A stretch of 64,000 bases of DNA from Vibrio splendidus (GTDB taxonomy: Bacteria > Pseudomonadota > Gammaproteobacteria > Enterobacterales > Vibrionaceae): positions 1,550,001 through 1,614,000 of the forward strand of contig NZ_AP025509.1 in the NCBI RefSeq assembly GCF_024347615.1, given 5' to 3'. Made by a program: the position numbers and the translations under genes. The stretch's first letter is position 1. Every line of letters starts with the position of its first letter. The notes below the pieces were generated by a model. That model did no database searches. It had not been told where the DNA came from and worked only from the letters and a program-made list of their open reading frames with translations. Below are positions 8,368-17,085 of the stretch, piece after piece.

Positions 8368-9192
8368 CTAGCACGTAGTCGCGTGCGCATGTTCGTGAAT
8401 GTTAGGGAAAGAACTCCATAGCTTTTGGGTGTAGGAGTGCTGAGGGTTGTTACGAATCTCATAGGCTTGGTTGATTTCAACGATCTGGCCGTGGCGCATG
8501 ATGGCAATGCGGTCACATAGCTGGCTCATTAGTGCGAGGTCATGGGTGATGAACAATATCGAAAACCCAAACTCTTCTCTGAGTTGGTGTATTTGCTGCA
8601 GAATTTCGCGTTGTACAACCACATCAAGCGCCGTTGTCGGCTCGTCCATGATGATCAATTTGGGATTGAGGGCGAGCGCGATGGCGATGACTAAGCGTTG
8701 ACGCATCCCTCCGCTGAACTGATGCGGATATTCGGTGAGGCGGTTACGAGGAATGTTTACAAGGTCGAGGAGCTTCTCTGCGCGGTCTTTAGCTTGTTCG
8801 TTGGTCATCCCTTTGTGGTGACGTAAAACATCAGCGAACTGCTCTTCAATGGTCAGTACGGGATTGAGTGAGTTCATCGCACTTTGGAATACCATGGCGA
8901 TTTCGCTCCAACGCAAGGTGTTCAAGTGGTCGTCAGATAAACCGAGCAGATCTTGCCCGTCGAACAGTATCTTCCCTCCAGAGATGAAAGCAGGCGGCTT
9001 GTGTAAACGGTTAATGGCAAACGCGATGGTACTTTTTCCGCACCCTGATTCGCCAGCCAAACCAAAAATCTCGCCTTGGCCTATGCTAAAGCTTACGGAT
9101 TTTACAGCATTAAAATCGCCGTCATCGGTGATGTAATCGACACATAGATTCTTCACTTCGAGAAGTGGTTTATCTGAATTTTCCCTAGACAT
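8368..9192 (-). CDS. Oligopeptide-type ABC transporter ATPase (OppD/DppD-like)
   Basis: Partner ATPase of the downstream gene. The 274-aa protein has Walker A GESGCGKST, signature FSGGMRQR (Phe in place of the usual Leu, common in OppD), Walker B LIIMDEP and ITHDL. It is shorter than typical OppD proteins of about 320 residues: the C-terminal extension stops soon after NPQHSYTQKLWSSFP and ends with a His-rich tail (HEHAHATTC). The ATG at 9192 has a good GAGG ribosome site. A 19-base Fur-box match lies 21-39 bases upstream. It is the first gene of a three-gene operon. Confidence 0.85.
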   Translation of the reverse strand: MSRENSDKPLLEVKNLCVDYITDDGDFNAVKSVSFSIGQGEIFGLAGESGCGKSTIAFAINRLHKPPAFISGGKILFDGQDLLGLSDDHLNTLRWSEIAMVFQSAMNSLNPVLTIEEQFADVLRHHKGMTNEQAKDRAEKLLDLVNIPRNRLTEYPHQFSGGMRQRLVIAIALALNPKLIIMDEPTTALDVVVQREILQQIHQLREEFGFSILFITHDLALMSQLCDRIAIMRHGQIVEINQAYEIRNNPQHSYTQKLWSSFPNIHEHAHATTC

Positions 9193-9212
9193 GATAAATC
9201 CTCAGTTATGAT

Positions 9213-9231
9213 ATTGATAACTATTATCATT
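9213..9231 (-). promoter_or_regulatory. Fur box upstream of the OppDF-like operon
   Basis: On the minus strand the sequence AATGATAATAGTTATCAAT matches the Fur consensus AATGATAATNATTATCATT at all but two positions. The inner core TGATAACTATTATCA is at 9215-9229. It sits between the likely promoter and the ATG at 9192, a position suited to repression by iron-loaded Fur. Confidence 0.65.
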
Positions 9232-9386
9232 AACATGAAGTGAATTTAGTGAAAGCGATGAGCACAAAAAGAATGAAGTGCCTCGAAATTTATCTTGGGT
9301 TATTTCACGAAGTTTCAGTGGGGAAACAAGAAATGAGAACGGGGAAAATGAGAGGTGGATCAAACCACATTTCTTATGGGGAATCT

Positions 9387-9408
9387 TGTAAATGTAATTG
9401 CAGAAAAT
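9387..9408 (+). repeat. Copy of an ori2-region 22-mer
   Basis: TGTAAATGTAATTGCAGAAAAT here and the stretch at 3426-3447, which starts inside the ori2 parS2 site, differ at one base of 22. The 9193-9555 interval contains no convincing gene besides this and the Fur box. Confidence 0.5.
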
Positions 9409-9555
9409 GGCTTTGGCAAAGTTTAAATGAGGCATTTATTAATTAGCTTTGTGAAGCGTCGGAATCATCACATTTCAGTACAGAATGTCTTAACAAGTGA
9501 AATAGCATTTGCTACAGATTACCTGTCCATTACATGGTGCTTTTCGGAGGAAAAC

Positions 9556-9750
9556 ATGTCCATTAATTCTATCAACCATGATGAAATGACAAATATTGCA
9601 AACAAGTGGGATGCTGAAGAAGAAGTATCTTTCAAGCCAGAAAAGAAAATGAAGTCCGCTGAAGCTCGTCGTCGTATTGAAGCTCTAAGAGAAATTAGAG
9701 AAAGCGGTTTTAGTCTGGAAGAAGCGAGGGAACTAGGTCTTATTCACTAA
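9556..9750 (+). CDS. Small charged protein, 64 aa, PA3496-like
   Basis: The ATG at 9556 is preceded by a strong ribosome site (GGAGG, 9547-9551), so I prefer it to the longer open frame. The product is soluble and highly charged, with a Lys-rich middle and the helical stretch SAEARRRIEALREIRE. It resembles small Pseudomonas PA3496-type proteins in the KSxARRRIE segment, but that link is weak and the function is unknown. A strong terminator follows 20 bases after the stop, so it is probably a single-gene transcript. Confidence 0.75.
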   Translation: MSINSINHDEMTNIANKWDAEEEVSFKPEKKMKSAEARRRIEALREIRESGFSLEEARELGLIH

Positions 9751-9767
9751 GGACCCCTATTGCATTT

Positions 9768-9796
9768 AAGAGGGTGGCGCACCGCCACCCTTTGAT
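9768..9796 (+). terminator. Terminator after the small protein gene
   Basis: AGGGTGGC (9771-9778) pairs with GCCACCCT (9784-9791), followed by a short T-rich tract. Confidence 0.8.
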
Positions 9797-10015
9797 TTAT
9801 ATAACTTTTTAAAAGGGCTATGAGTTTTTTATAAGTAAACCATGTTCCTTGTCTCCCACCATTTAAATCCATTGTCCTGCCTTTAGATTACTTGTTCCCG
9901 ACTAAAAACATGCTCATGGCATACTCTTGAACTAAGTTGTTTGACAGTAATATGCAACGCCACTAATTTTAAAGTTAAAGCAAAAATATGAGATGTCGTT
10001 GGTAAGGAGAAGGCT

Positions 10016-10501
10016 ATGTCTAATTCTGTGGCGAAAGCCAAAGAAGTGCTGTTTTATGAACCTGAAGATCCAAACGGATACCTGTCAAATTTTGCAGCTT
10101 GTCCCATTAAGGTTAACGATCAAGTTTGGGCAACCAGCGAACATTATTATCAAGCGATGAAATTTGCTTCTGAAGCGTTACGCAATACTATTTTGGAAGC
10201 CAGTACCCCTGCTGAAGCGTTCTCTTTAAGTCGTGATTATGAAGACCAAGTTCGAGAAGATTGGTATGACATTCGTGTTGAAGTGATGCAGTTCATTGTG
10301 ACTGAGAAGTTCAGACAGAACCCGCAGTTTGCGCTGTTTCTGACTAACACCGGAGATTCGGTGATCAAAGAGCATTCTCATAAAGACCATTTTTGGGGCG
10401 ATGGTGGTGATGGAACTGGTGAGAACCGTTTAGGTGAAATTTTGATGGCGGTGCGACAACAGCTTCGTAATCAACAACTGCATTTGATTGCTTCGCACTA
10501 A
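10016..10501 (+). CDS. NADAR family N-glycosidase (YbiA/RibX-like)
   Basis: NADAR proteins of the YbiA type hydrolyse the N-glycosidic bond of early riboflavin-pathway intermediates, removing toxic precursors; related family members act on NAD or ADP-ribose. The 161-aa length is usual. Visible family motifs are GYLSNFAACPI, WATSEHYYQAMKF and the C-terminal HKDHFWGDGGDGTGENRLGE block. The start at 10016 has an AAGGAGA site 7 bases upstream, and a strong terminator follows. It is monocistronic, and its neighbours say nothing about its role. Confidence 0.9.
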   Translation: MSNSVAKAKEVLFYEPEDPNGYLSNFAACPIKVNDQVWATSEHYYQAMKFASEALRNTILEASTPAEAFSLSRDYEDQVREDWYDIRVEVMQFIVTEKFRQNPQFALFLTNTGDSVIKEHSHKDHFWGDGGDGTGENRLGEILMAVRQQLRNQQLHLIASH

Positions 10502-10548
10502 CCTATCGAGTACAAGTTCAAAGATAGTTTCCCTAAACGTTAAATTTT

Positions 10549-10590
10549 AAAGGCCGCTCTGCAATTTAGTATTAAGCAGAGCGGCCTTTT
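10549..10590 (+). terminator. Terminator after the NADAR gene
   Basis: AGGCCGCTCTGC and GCAGAGCGGCCT form a 12-bp GC-rich stem with a 13-base loop, followed by TTTT. Confidence 0.9.
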
Positions 10591-10673
10591 CGTTGCAAGT
10601 CGAGCTAAGGTGACTAAGAGTAGAAAAGTGCTCTACAACGTCAACTAGGCGCTATTACAGATAAACGAAGGGT

Positions 10674-11432
10674 CTATAAGTACCCTTGCACGATGTCATC
10701 GATCTGACCATCGTCTTTCATTTGGTCGAGACGTTGGTTGATGAAGCTTTGCAGCTTAGGATCCATCTCAGGGTCAAACGCCAAATGGATAGGGTAGTTA
10801 TTGATCACTGAACCAAACTCTTGCATCTGGTAATCATCAATACTTAACTTCTGCTCATTTAGGTTGTATTTGATTCTCGATTCCATCTCAACAAAAACGG
10901 TATCACCAGGCGTTCGGTTTAATACACGAAAAGCCGCGCTGTAATCTTTAACTCGAATCTCGTTGAGCTTACCTTGTTTGATGTAAGGCTCTAGGTTTGG
11001 ATATTCGAACCCCACCAGCAAGACCACCGCTTTTCCGTTTAAATCGTCGATAGTATTGAACTCAAATGGTTCCTTGCCACTGCTGAGTAACACGTGTTTT
11101 ACATTGTAAATCGGATCTTTAGACAGGTTTACAGATTGGATATTTCCCCAACTAGGACTGCCGTAGGTTATCCAGTTTGGATTCTCTCTCGCGTCGAGCT
11201 TGTCAATCATACGGTTGAAAGGGTAGGTGTGGTAATCGATCTCGTATTGGCTGTCATCAAATACGGCCTCAACAATATCCGAAACCATTCCTCTGTGAGA
11301 TGACCCGTCAGTTTCGATCTGAAAAGGTTGCGCTTGGCTCGCAATAATGTAGTAGTGAACAGGTTCGCTTGCAAAAGCATAACTGCTTGAAAACAAACTG
11401 ACTATGGATGCAAATATAAGATGTTTTTTCAT
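10674..11432 (-). CDS. Periplasmic solute-binding protein, SBP_bac_3 family
   Basis: This exported 252-aa protein resembles the amino-acid-type periplasmic binding proteins also used as sensor inputs. The signal peptide is MKKHLIFASIVSLFSSSYAFA, with cleavage before SEP. The fold includes a GMVSDIVEAVF segment typical of the family. It is divergent from a hybrid sensor kinase with an 88-base gap, and no permease is nearby. It may therefore present a ligand to the kinase rather than feed a transporter; this is inference. A perfect parS2-type site lies within the coding sequence at 11098-11110. Confidence 0.8.
   Translation of the reverse strand: MKKHLIFASIVSLFSSSYAFASEPVHYYIIASQAQPFQIETDGSSHRGMVSDIVEAVFDDSQYEIDYHTYPFNRMIDKLDARENPNWITYGSPSWGNIQSVNLSKDPIYNVKHVLLSSGKEPFEFNTIDDLNGKAVVLLVGFEYPNLEPYIKQGKLNEIRVKDYSAAFRVLNRTPGDTVFVEMESRIKYNLNEQKLSIDDYQMQEFGSVINNYPIHLAFDPEMDPKLQSFINQRLDQMKDDGQIDDIVQGYL
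11098..11110. promoter_or_regulatory. parS2: Second parS2 site, inside a gene
   Basis: TTTACATTGTAAA matches all fixed positions of the ParB2 consensus NTTTACANTGTAAAN, with T on both sides. It lies 7.7 kb from the ori2 copy. In V. cholerae parS2 sites are likewise spread around ori2. Confidence 0.75.
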
Positions 11433-11520
11433 AACCTTCCCTAGTTATTTGATGAATGACTACTATTATACTAGTTGAGTAATTGTAGTTTGCTAGGATA
11501 ACAATAATGGTAATTTGTGT

Positions 11521-13950
11521 ATGGTGACAAAAGGAAAACGCTATATTGGACTCTCCCGACAGTTGATCGGGACTATCATAGCAATCAGCACCTTATTCAC
11601 GGTTATAGTGACAGGTCTAGGGTTGTATGTGGAGTACCAAAGTCGAGTTTCTTTTATCAGTTCTCAAATCGAACAGGTTAAGGCTGGCTATCTTTCGGGT
11701 TTAACGTCCAGTTTGTGGGTTGAAGATCGAGAGCAACTGTTTGTGCAAGCCGAAGGTATCTCCCGCCTACCCTCGGTTAGTTACCTTCTTATCGAAAGTC
11801 CCGATGAAAAAATTCTAGAATTAGGTCAAAAGACCTCAGGTCAGTCTTATTCCCAGTCTTGGGAAATGGTGCACCAGATGGGGGGGACAGATTTCCCATT
11901 AGCGACGCTCACGGTGCAATCTGATTTGAGCATGATCCTCAACGACTTTGAAGAACGAGTTGTACTATTACTCGCCTTCGAAGCCGTTAAAATCTTCTTA
12001 TTGTCTCTGGTTTGCTTAACGATCGTCTATCGCCTCGTGGTCAAACGCTTAATGACTATGTCTTCCCAGATCAACCAGCAACAGGTCGAAGACAACAAAC
12101 CACGCTTCATAACGCCAACCGATTCTACTTACAAAGACGAGATCTCGACACTAGAGAGTAGCTATAACCAGTCGGTTGAACGTATTCGTCAACAATACCA
12201 AGAACTGGAAAAAGCCAAAGATGTCGCTGAGGTTGCCAACCGCAACAAAAGTGAATTTCTTGCCAACATGAGCCACGAGATCCGCACCCCGATGAACGGG
12301 ATTATCGGACTGTCGTCTCTGCTCTCAGAAATGGATATGCCGAAAGAGCAAAAAGAGTATGTCGATATGCTCAATACCTCTTCGCTTACTCTACTCGACT
12401 TAATCAATGACATTCTCGACTACTCGAAGATAGAAGCGGGTCGTCTAGAACTGCAACAAGAACCAATGAAGATGATGGGTATTGCTGCCGATGTTGAATC
12501 GACGTTTAGAGTTAAAGCCGAACAGAAAGGGCTCAGATTCCAACTGGCGATTGATCCTAAGATCCCAACCATGGTGATTGGCGATGGCACCCAGCTAAGA
12601 CAAGTGCTGAATAACCTAGTCGGCAACGCCATCAAATTTACCGATCATGGTCATGTCACACTCTCACTTCGCTTGGAAGAAGTCATAGAGCCAGAACAAA
12701 AGCTCAGAGTGAAATTTGAGGTGACTGACAGCGGTATTGGTATTGCTGAAGACAAGCAACAATCGGTGTTCGATAAGTTTCAACAAGCCGACGGCAGCAC
12801 CACCCGTATTTACGGAGGCACCGGGCTTGGTCTGACGATATGCGATAAGATCGTGACCTTAATGGGCAGCAAGCTTGAGCTAACCAGTGTCGTAGGCAAG
12901 GGGAGTACATTCTACTTTACCGCTGACTTTGACCCGAGCCTGGACGTTGACGAAAGCAATATCGATTTTAATAAAGTCTCGGTGCTTCTGGTTGATGATA
13001 GTCAGCTGAATATGCGTATTACCTCAACACAGCTTCAATCATTCGGCGTTAAGTCCGAGTGTTGTGAAACCGCCACCCAAGCGTTAGAGCTTGTTTCGGA
13101 GTCTGTGGCGAAGTCATCGCCTTATGATCTGGTGCTGATTGATAAAGTGATGCCGTCTATTGATGGGTTCCAGTTAGCAAGAAGTTTGATTGAGCGTTTT
13201 GACAAAGCGTGTCCTAAGCTGGTGATGATCTCTGCCGACCTACGCAAGCAAGATGAAGCGCGCGCTAAACAAGTGGGTTTTGTTGCCTACATAGCTCGTC
13301 CTTATCAAGATAACCAACTTAAATGGACGTTGAGTGAAGTCCTCGCGAGAGCTGCTGATACCTCGACCTTTACCTATCCGAACAGAGGCGAGGTTGCGTT
13401 CAAAGATAATGAACCAGTACCATTAACCAACCCCGCGGGTTCTGTTGAAGCTACACCAACGGCTTCTGTCACAACCACACAAACGGACAAACAAGCTCCA
13501 ATCAAAGAAGAGCTAAAACCAGTGGCCGCTTCGTTTAGTGGCAAAGTATTGGTCGTTGAAGACTCTCGAGTAAACCAGCAAGTTGCCAAGATGATGCTCA
13601 AGAAGCTTGGCTTTGAGGTTGATATTGCCGACAACGGTGAAATTGGTGTCGAGAAATTCCAGGCCAACGAATACGAGATGATTTTTATGGATTGCCAGAT
13701 GCCGGTTCTTGATGGCTTCGAAGCCACTAAACAGATCAGAGCGTTAGAAGAGGGCTCTTCACAACATATTCCAATCGTCGCACTGACGGCCAACGTCGTG
13801 CAACGAGACAAGCATTTGTGTTTTGATGTGGGTATGGATGAGTTTTTACCAAAACCGGTTAATCAAGGAAAGCTTAGAGAGATCGTTGCCAGTTTTTTAT
13901 CTAAAGAAACCGATTCGACCAAAGAAGAAGATGAGCAAAAGATTGTTTAG
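11521..13950 (+). CDS. Hybrid sensor histidine kinase with two receiver domains
   Basis: The protein is an inner-membrane phosphorelay sensor of about 809 aa. A first membrane segment (about residues 15-38) and a second (about 150-172) enclose a periplasmic sensor loop of about 110 residues. Then come a coiled linker, a HisKA domain with the phospho-accepting His in [10 protein letters not shown] (about residue 252), and an HATPase with GGTGLGL. Two receiver domains follow. The first keeps the acidic pair and Asp (LIDKVMP) but has Arg in place of the usual Lys before Pro (ARPY). The second is complete ([15 protein letters not shown]). There is no HPt domain, so an external one is needed. The ATG at 11521 is preferred to the TTG six bases earlier. 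It is divergent from a binding-protein gene. Confidence 0.9.
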   Translation: MVTKGKRYIGLSRQLIGTIIAISTLFTVIVTGLGLYVEYQSRVSFISSQIEQVKAGYLSGLTSSLWVEDREQLFVQAEGISRLPSVSYLLIESPDEKILELGQKTSGQSYSQSWEMVHQMGGTDFPLATLTVQSDLSMILNDFEERVVLLLAFEAVKIFLLSLVCLTIVYRLVVKRLMTMSSQINQQQVEDNKPRFITPTDSTYKDEISTLESSYNQSVERIRQQYQELEKAKDVAEVANRNKSEFLANMSHEIRTPMNGIIGLSSLLSEMDMPKEQKEYVDMLNTSSLTLLDLINDILDYSKIEAGRLELQQEPMKMMGIAADVESTFRVKAEQKGLRFQLAIDPKIPTMVIGDGTQLRQVLNNLVGNAIKFTDHGHVTLSLRLEEVIEPEQKLRVKFEVTDSGIGIAEDKQQSVFDKFQQADGSTTRIYGGTGLGLTICDKIVTLMGSKLELTSVVGKGSTFYFTADFDPSLDVDESNIDFNKVSVLLVDDSQLNMRITSTQLQSFGVKSECCETATQALELVSESVAKSSPYDLVLIDKVMPSIDGFQLARSLIERFDKACPKLVMISADLRKQDEARAKQVGFVAYIARPYQDNQLKWTLSEVLARAADTSTFTYPNRGEVAFKDNEPVPLTNPAGSVEATPTASVTTTQTDKQAPIKEELKPVAASFSGKVLVVEDSRVNQQVAKMMLKKLGFEVDIADNGEIGVEKFQANEYEMIFMDCQMPVLDGFEATKQIRALEEGSSQHIPIVALTANVVQRDKHLCFDVGMDEFLPKPVNQGKLREIVASFLSKETDSTKEEDEQKIV

Positions 13951-13982
13951 TTAGTGCCTCATTAAACGTAACCGTTGAAAAT

Positions 13983-14013
13983 AAAAACTCCGACTGAATC
14001 AGTCGGAGTTTTT
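13983..14013 (+). terminator. Terminator after the hybrid kinase
   Basis: ACTCCGAC and GTCGGAGT enclose a TGAATCA loop, with A-rich and T-rich flanks; it can work in both directions. Confidence 0.85.
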
Positions 14014-14080
14014 GTATGTGCTCGCTTTTTCTTCCTAAGCCAAAGCTTAAACCTAGGCCTAGGCAAATGGTTACGTGACG

Positions 14081-14809
14081 CTAACCAATACTATCAATAT
14101 GAATCACTACAGAATCGGGTCGCCAGTATTCCAACTCGCAATCCATTAGTTCACCGTCCTGTTTGTAGTTCACTCGGCAGATCTTAAGAACAGGCTGCCC
14201 CTCTGCCAAATTCAGCGCCTTGGCGACATGCGCAGGGGCAGAGGTGGGTATCACATCAAAGCGCGATCGTTGGGTCTCGTAGCCGTATTTTTCTCGGTAG
14301 ATGCCTGTCAGCGACATGGTGAGGTTTTCTGACAACACCTTCTCAAACAACGGCGCTTTTAAGACGTTTTCAACAAACAGCACCGCTCTGCCATCAATAA
14401 AGCGTAATCGCTCAATCACGTGTATCGGCGTTATCTGTTCTATCTCTAATGCTTTGGCGTAATCGCCCGCGGCCATCTCTGTACGGGTGCTCAGCAGCCT
14501 TGTTTCTGCTATGCGGTGTTGTTCGCGAATCATTTGATGAAAGTGAGAACGAGACAGCGGGTTGTAGCGGATACGTTCGGGTGACACATACCAGCCACGG
14601 CGCTCTTCTCGGTATATCAAACCTTCGGTTTCCAGAGACACCAACGCATCTTTGAGCGTGATTCGTGTGGTGGAAAACAGTTCGCTCAGGTTTCTTTCTG
14701 ATGGCAGTTTTTGCCCTTCAATGAAGATACCTGATTGAAGCTGCTCTCGAATACTCGCCTTAATTCTTCCTAACTGTGTCCCTGATTGCCCGGTGCCCAA
14801 TGTTCTCAT
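14081..14809 (-). CDS. GntR-family regulator with UTRA domain (HutC type)
   Basis: An N-terminal winged-helix GntR domain (QLGRIKASIREQLQ, then LPSERNLSELFSTTRITLKDAL) is followed by a UTRA ligand-binding domain (about residues 90-240). It is divergent from the transporter operon starting at 15021 and very likely controls it. I chose ATG 14809 (242 aa); an in-frame ATG at 14854 would add 15 residues, and neither has a strong ribosome site. A 16-base element that begins at this start codon recurs before the transporter operon (14991-15006), suggesting the regulator represses both itself and the operon. The ligand is unknown, perhaps an organophosphate or phosphonate. Confidence 0.85.
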   Translation of the reverse strand: MRTLGTGQSGTQLGRIKASIREQLQSGIFIEGQKLPSERNLSELFSTTRITLKDALVSLETEGLIYREERRGWYVSPERIRYNPLSRSHFHQMIREQHRIAETRLLSTRTEMAAGDYAKALEIEQITPIHVIERLRFIDGRAVLFVENVLKAPLFEKVLSENLTMSLTGIYREKYGYETQRSRFDVIPTSAPAHVAKALNLAEGQPVLKICRVNYKQDGELMDCELEYWRPDSVVIHIDSIG

Positions 14810-14824
14810 TACTGATCTAGTCCA
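14809..14824. promoter_or_regulatory. Putative GntR operator, copy 1
   Basis: TTACTGATCTAGTCCA; on the minus strand TGGACTAGATCAGTAA, resembling HutC-subfamily operators of the TGGTNTAGACCA type. It overlaps the start of the regulator gene. Confidence 0.6.
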
Positions 14825-14864
14825 TAAGTTCGTGTGCTTAATAAGGTAAACCATGGAGTTAACA

Positions 14865-14970
14865 GGAATGTGACAGTAAACAATGGCTTATTGTCATATG
14901 AGTGAAATATAACTGCCACGTAAATGCACTCGAACTGTCAAATAACTTACGGTAAACCGTCACATTCCGG
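14865..14970. promoter_or_regulatory. Divergent promoter region with inverted GTCACATTCC repeats and a possible Pho box
   Basis: GGAATGTGAC (14865-14874) and GTCACATTCC (14959-14968) are a perfect 10-bp inverted repeat about 85 bases apart. The right arm ends a run of three 11-base units, CTGTCAAATAA, CTTACGGTAAA and CCGTCACATTC (14935-14967). Their spacing and outer units resemble PhoB boxes (CTGTCAT-type, 11-base period), though the middle unit is poor. Confidence 0.4.
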
Positions 14971-14990
14971 CTATAGCATACAAAACGAAC

Positions 14991-15006
14991 TTACTGACCT
15001 AGTCCA
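14991..15006. promoter_or_regulatory. Putative GntR operator, copy 2
   Basis: TTACTGACCTAGTCCA differs from copy 1 at one base and lies directly before the ribosome site of the binding-protein gene at 15021. Confidence 0.6.
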
Positions 15007-15020
15007 GAAGGATAGAGACA

Positions 15021-16145
15021 ATGAAAACTTTGCTTAGCCGTTCAACTGTATCGCCAAGAAAATTGATGGGTTCACCTACAAAGCTAATAGGCACAACCGC
15101 TAAATTGATTGGTGTAACAGGACTTACGGCAACACTTTCAATGCCAGCGATGGCGAAGGATGCTGATCTTGAGTCACTGATTGAAGCCGCTCAAAAAGAG
15201 GGTGCTGTTTACAGTGTGGGTATGCCAGACAGTTGGGCAAACTGGAAAGGCACATGGACTGACCTGAAAGCAAACTACGGTTTGAAGCATCAGGATACCG
15301 ATATGAGCTCGGCGCAAGAGATCTCGAAATTTGAAGCAGAGAAGAAAAACGCAACCGCTGATATTGGTGATGTGGGTTTTGCATTTGCACGTGTCGCTGT
15401 GAAGAAAAACGTCACTCAGCCATACAAACCAACCACTTGGAATGACATTCCAGACTGGGCAAAAGACAAAGATGGTCACTGGGCTCTGGCTTACACAGGT
15501 ACTATCTCGTTCATTTCAAACAATAACCTTGTTGAAGATGCACCAAAATCTTGGAGTGACCTACTAGAAGGTGACTACAAAGTCACAGTCGGTGATGTAG
15601 GTGTAGCAGCACAAGCAAACAACGCAATTCTAGCGGCTGCATTTGCTAACGGCGGTGACGAGTCGAACCTAAAACCAGCGATTAAATTCTTTGGTGAATT
15701 AGCGAAGCAAGGCCGTCTGTCTTACACTGACCCAAGCATCGCTAACCTTGAAAAAGGCGAAGTGGAAGTGGCAATCATGTGGGATTTCAACGCACTGAAC
15801 TACCGCGACAAGATCGACCGTGAGCGCTTTACCGTCAGCATTCCACAAGATGGCTCAGTGATTTCTGGTTACACCACCATCATTAACAAATACGCACAAA
15901 ACCCGAACGCGGCGAAGTTGGCTCGTGAATACATCTTCAGCGACCAAGGCCAAATCAACCTAGCAGAAGGTTACGCACGTCCAATCCGCAGCAACATTAC
16001 GCTACCTCAATCAGTACAAGACAAGCTGATCTCGAACGATGAATACAGCAATGTTCACCCAGTGACTGACTTCTCAGCATGGGAAAAATCAGCACGTCGC
16101 CTGCCACGTCAATGGCAAGAAAGCGTATTGATTCACCAGCAATAA
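15021..16145 (+). CDS. ABC transporter periplasmic binding protein (COG1840 type)
   Basis: This is the extracytoplasmic receptor of the importer encoded downstream, 374 aa. It resembles iron(III), thiamine and 2-aminoethylphosphonate binding proteins (EGAVYSVGMPDSWANW, TTIINKYAQNPNAAKLA). The signal region is unusually long: before the hydrophobic core and the AMA cleavage site (about residue 45) it carries an imperfect repeat KLMGSPTKLIGTTAKLIG. That suggests either an N-terminal expansion or a later true start. It is the first gene of the operon and has GntR-operator and Pho-box-like sequences upstream. The substrate is not evident from sequence; the partner phosphatases favour a phosphorus compound. 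Confidence 0.85.
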   Translation: MKTLLSRSTVSPRKLMGSPTKLIGTTAKLIGVTGLTATLSMPAMAKDADLESLIEAAQKEGAVYSVGMPDSWANWKGTWTDLKANYGLKHQDTDMSSAQEISKFEAEKKNATADIGDVGFAFARVAVKKNVTQPYKPTTWNDIPDWAKDKDGHWALAYTGTISFISNNNLVEDAPKSWSDLLEGDYKVTVGDVGVAAQANNAILAAAFANGGDESNLKPAIKFFGELAKQGRLSYTDPSIANLEKGEVEVAIMWDFNALNYRDKIDRERFTVSIPQDGSVISGYTTIINKYAQNPNAAKLAREYIFSDQGQINLAEGYARPIRSNITLPQSVQDKLISNDEYSNVHPVTDFSAWEKSARRLPRQWQESVLIHQQ

Positions 16146-16206
16146 CCCCGCTTAACACGCCACCTTCAATAGGTGGCTTTTAGAAACAAGCAATAGAGAA
16201 TAGACC

Positions 16207-17085
16207 ATGAGCAATAAGGTTATCCTTGTTGTTCTAGATGGACTGAACTATCAGGTAGCCCGTGATTGTATGGGCTACCTGAACGGTCTTCTAGAACTAA
16301 GTGATATGCAGACAAAACAGGGCGATTCGTACAGTAAACAGGGCACTTCGCAGAGCACGCAAAAAAATAAGCTGCGCGCCACGCTTTACCCTGTGCAGTG
16401 CGAGCTGCCGTCTATGTCACGTCCACTGTATGAGTGCATCCTGACCGGTGTTCGCCCTGTTGAGAGTGGCATCGTCAACAACCAAATCGTGCGTTTGTCG
16501 AATCACGAGTCGGTATTTAGCTTGGCGAAGTCGCAGAACAAAGTGACGGCAGCTGCGGCTTACCATTGGGTGAGCGAGTTATATAACCGAGCGCCATTTG
16601 ATGCAGTACGCGACCGTTTCACCAACGATGAGACCATGAACATTCAACACGGTTGTTTCTACCACTGGGATCACTACCCAGATGAAGCCTTGTTCTTGGA
16701 TGCAGAGCACTTGCGCGTGACTCATCAGCCTGATTTCTTGCTGATTCACCCAATGAACATTGACGACATGGGACACAAGCATGGGCTGGATTCTCGCCAG
16801 TACCGTAATAGTGCTCGTGGCGCGGATATCTACCTATCGAACTACCTTGAGAAATGGGTAAATGATGGTTATCAAGTGATCATCACCAGTGATCATGGCA
16901 TGAACAATGACTTGTCTCATGGTGGCATTCTGCCTGAAGAGCGTGAAGTGCCTTTCTTTGTGATTGGCGATAAGTTTACACACCAAGAATGTTCAGTGAA
17001 ACAGACCGACATCTGCGGCAGCGTGTGTCAGCTACTCAACCTTGAACACGATAAATCTTACACTCAGGAATTGTTGGCCCTATGA
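16207..17085 (+). CDS. Alkaline phosphatase superfamily phosphodiesterase
   Basis: The 292-aa metal-dependent hydrolase resembles nucleotide pyrophosphatase/phosphodiesterase and phosphonoacetate hydrolase proteins. Metal-ligand motifs are visible: VVLDGLN at the N terminus, the nucleophile region LPSMSRPLYE (a Ser where many relatives have Thr), NIDDMGHKHG, and TSDHGMN followed by a later HGG. There is no signal peptide, so it acts in the cytoplasm on the imported compound. A low-complexity Gln/Ser/Lys-rich insert lies near residues 33-58. Its stop overlaps the next ATG (ATGA), so it is coupled to the permease. It probably cleaves a phosphodiester or phosphonate brought in by the transporter. 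Confidence 0.8.
   Translation: MSNKVILVVLDGLNYQVARDCMGYLNGLLELSDMQTKQGDSYSKQGTSQSTQKNKLRATLYPVQCELPSMSRPLYECILTGVRPVESGIVNNQIVRLSNHESVFSLAKSQNKVTAAAAYHWVSELYNRAPFDAVRDRFTNDETMNIQHGCFYHWDHYPDEALFLDAEHLRVTHQPDFLLIHPMNIDDMGHKHGLDSRQYRNSARGADIYLSNYLEKWVNDGYQVIITSDHGMNNDLSHGGILPEEREVPFFVIGDKFTHQECSVKQTDICGSVCQLLNLEHDKSYTQELLAL

Noticed and set aside
9427..9555. Longer N-terminal extension of the small protein at 9556
   Set aside because: The extension has no family likeness and a strong ribosome site lies right before 9556.
16870..16900. Two TGATCAT sites close together
   Set aside because: They encode the conserved TSDHG metal motif of the phosphodiesterase, and their ends do not match the 12-mer (CACC, GGCA).
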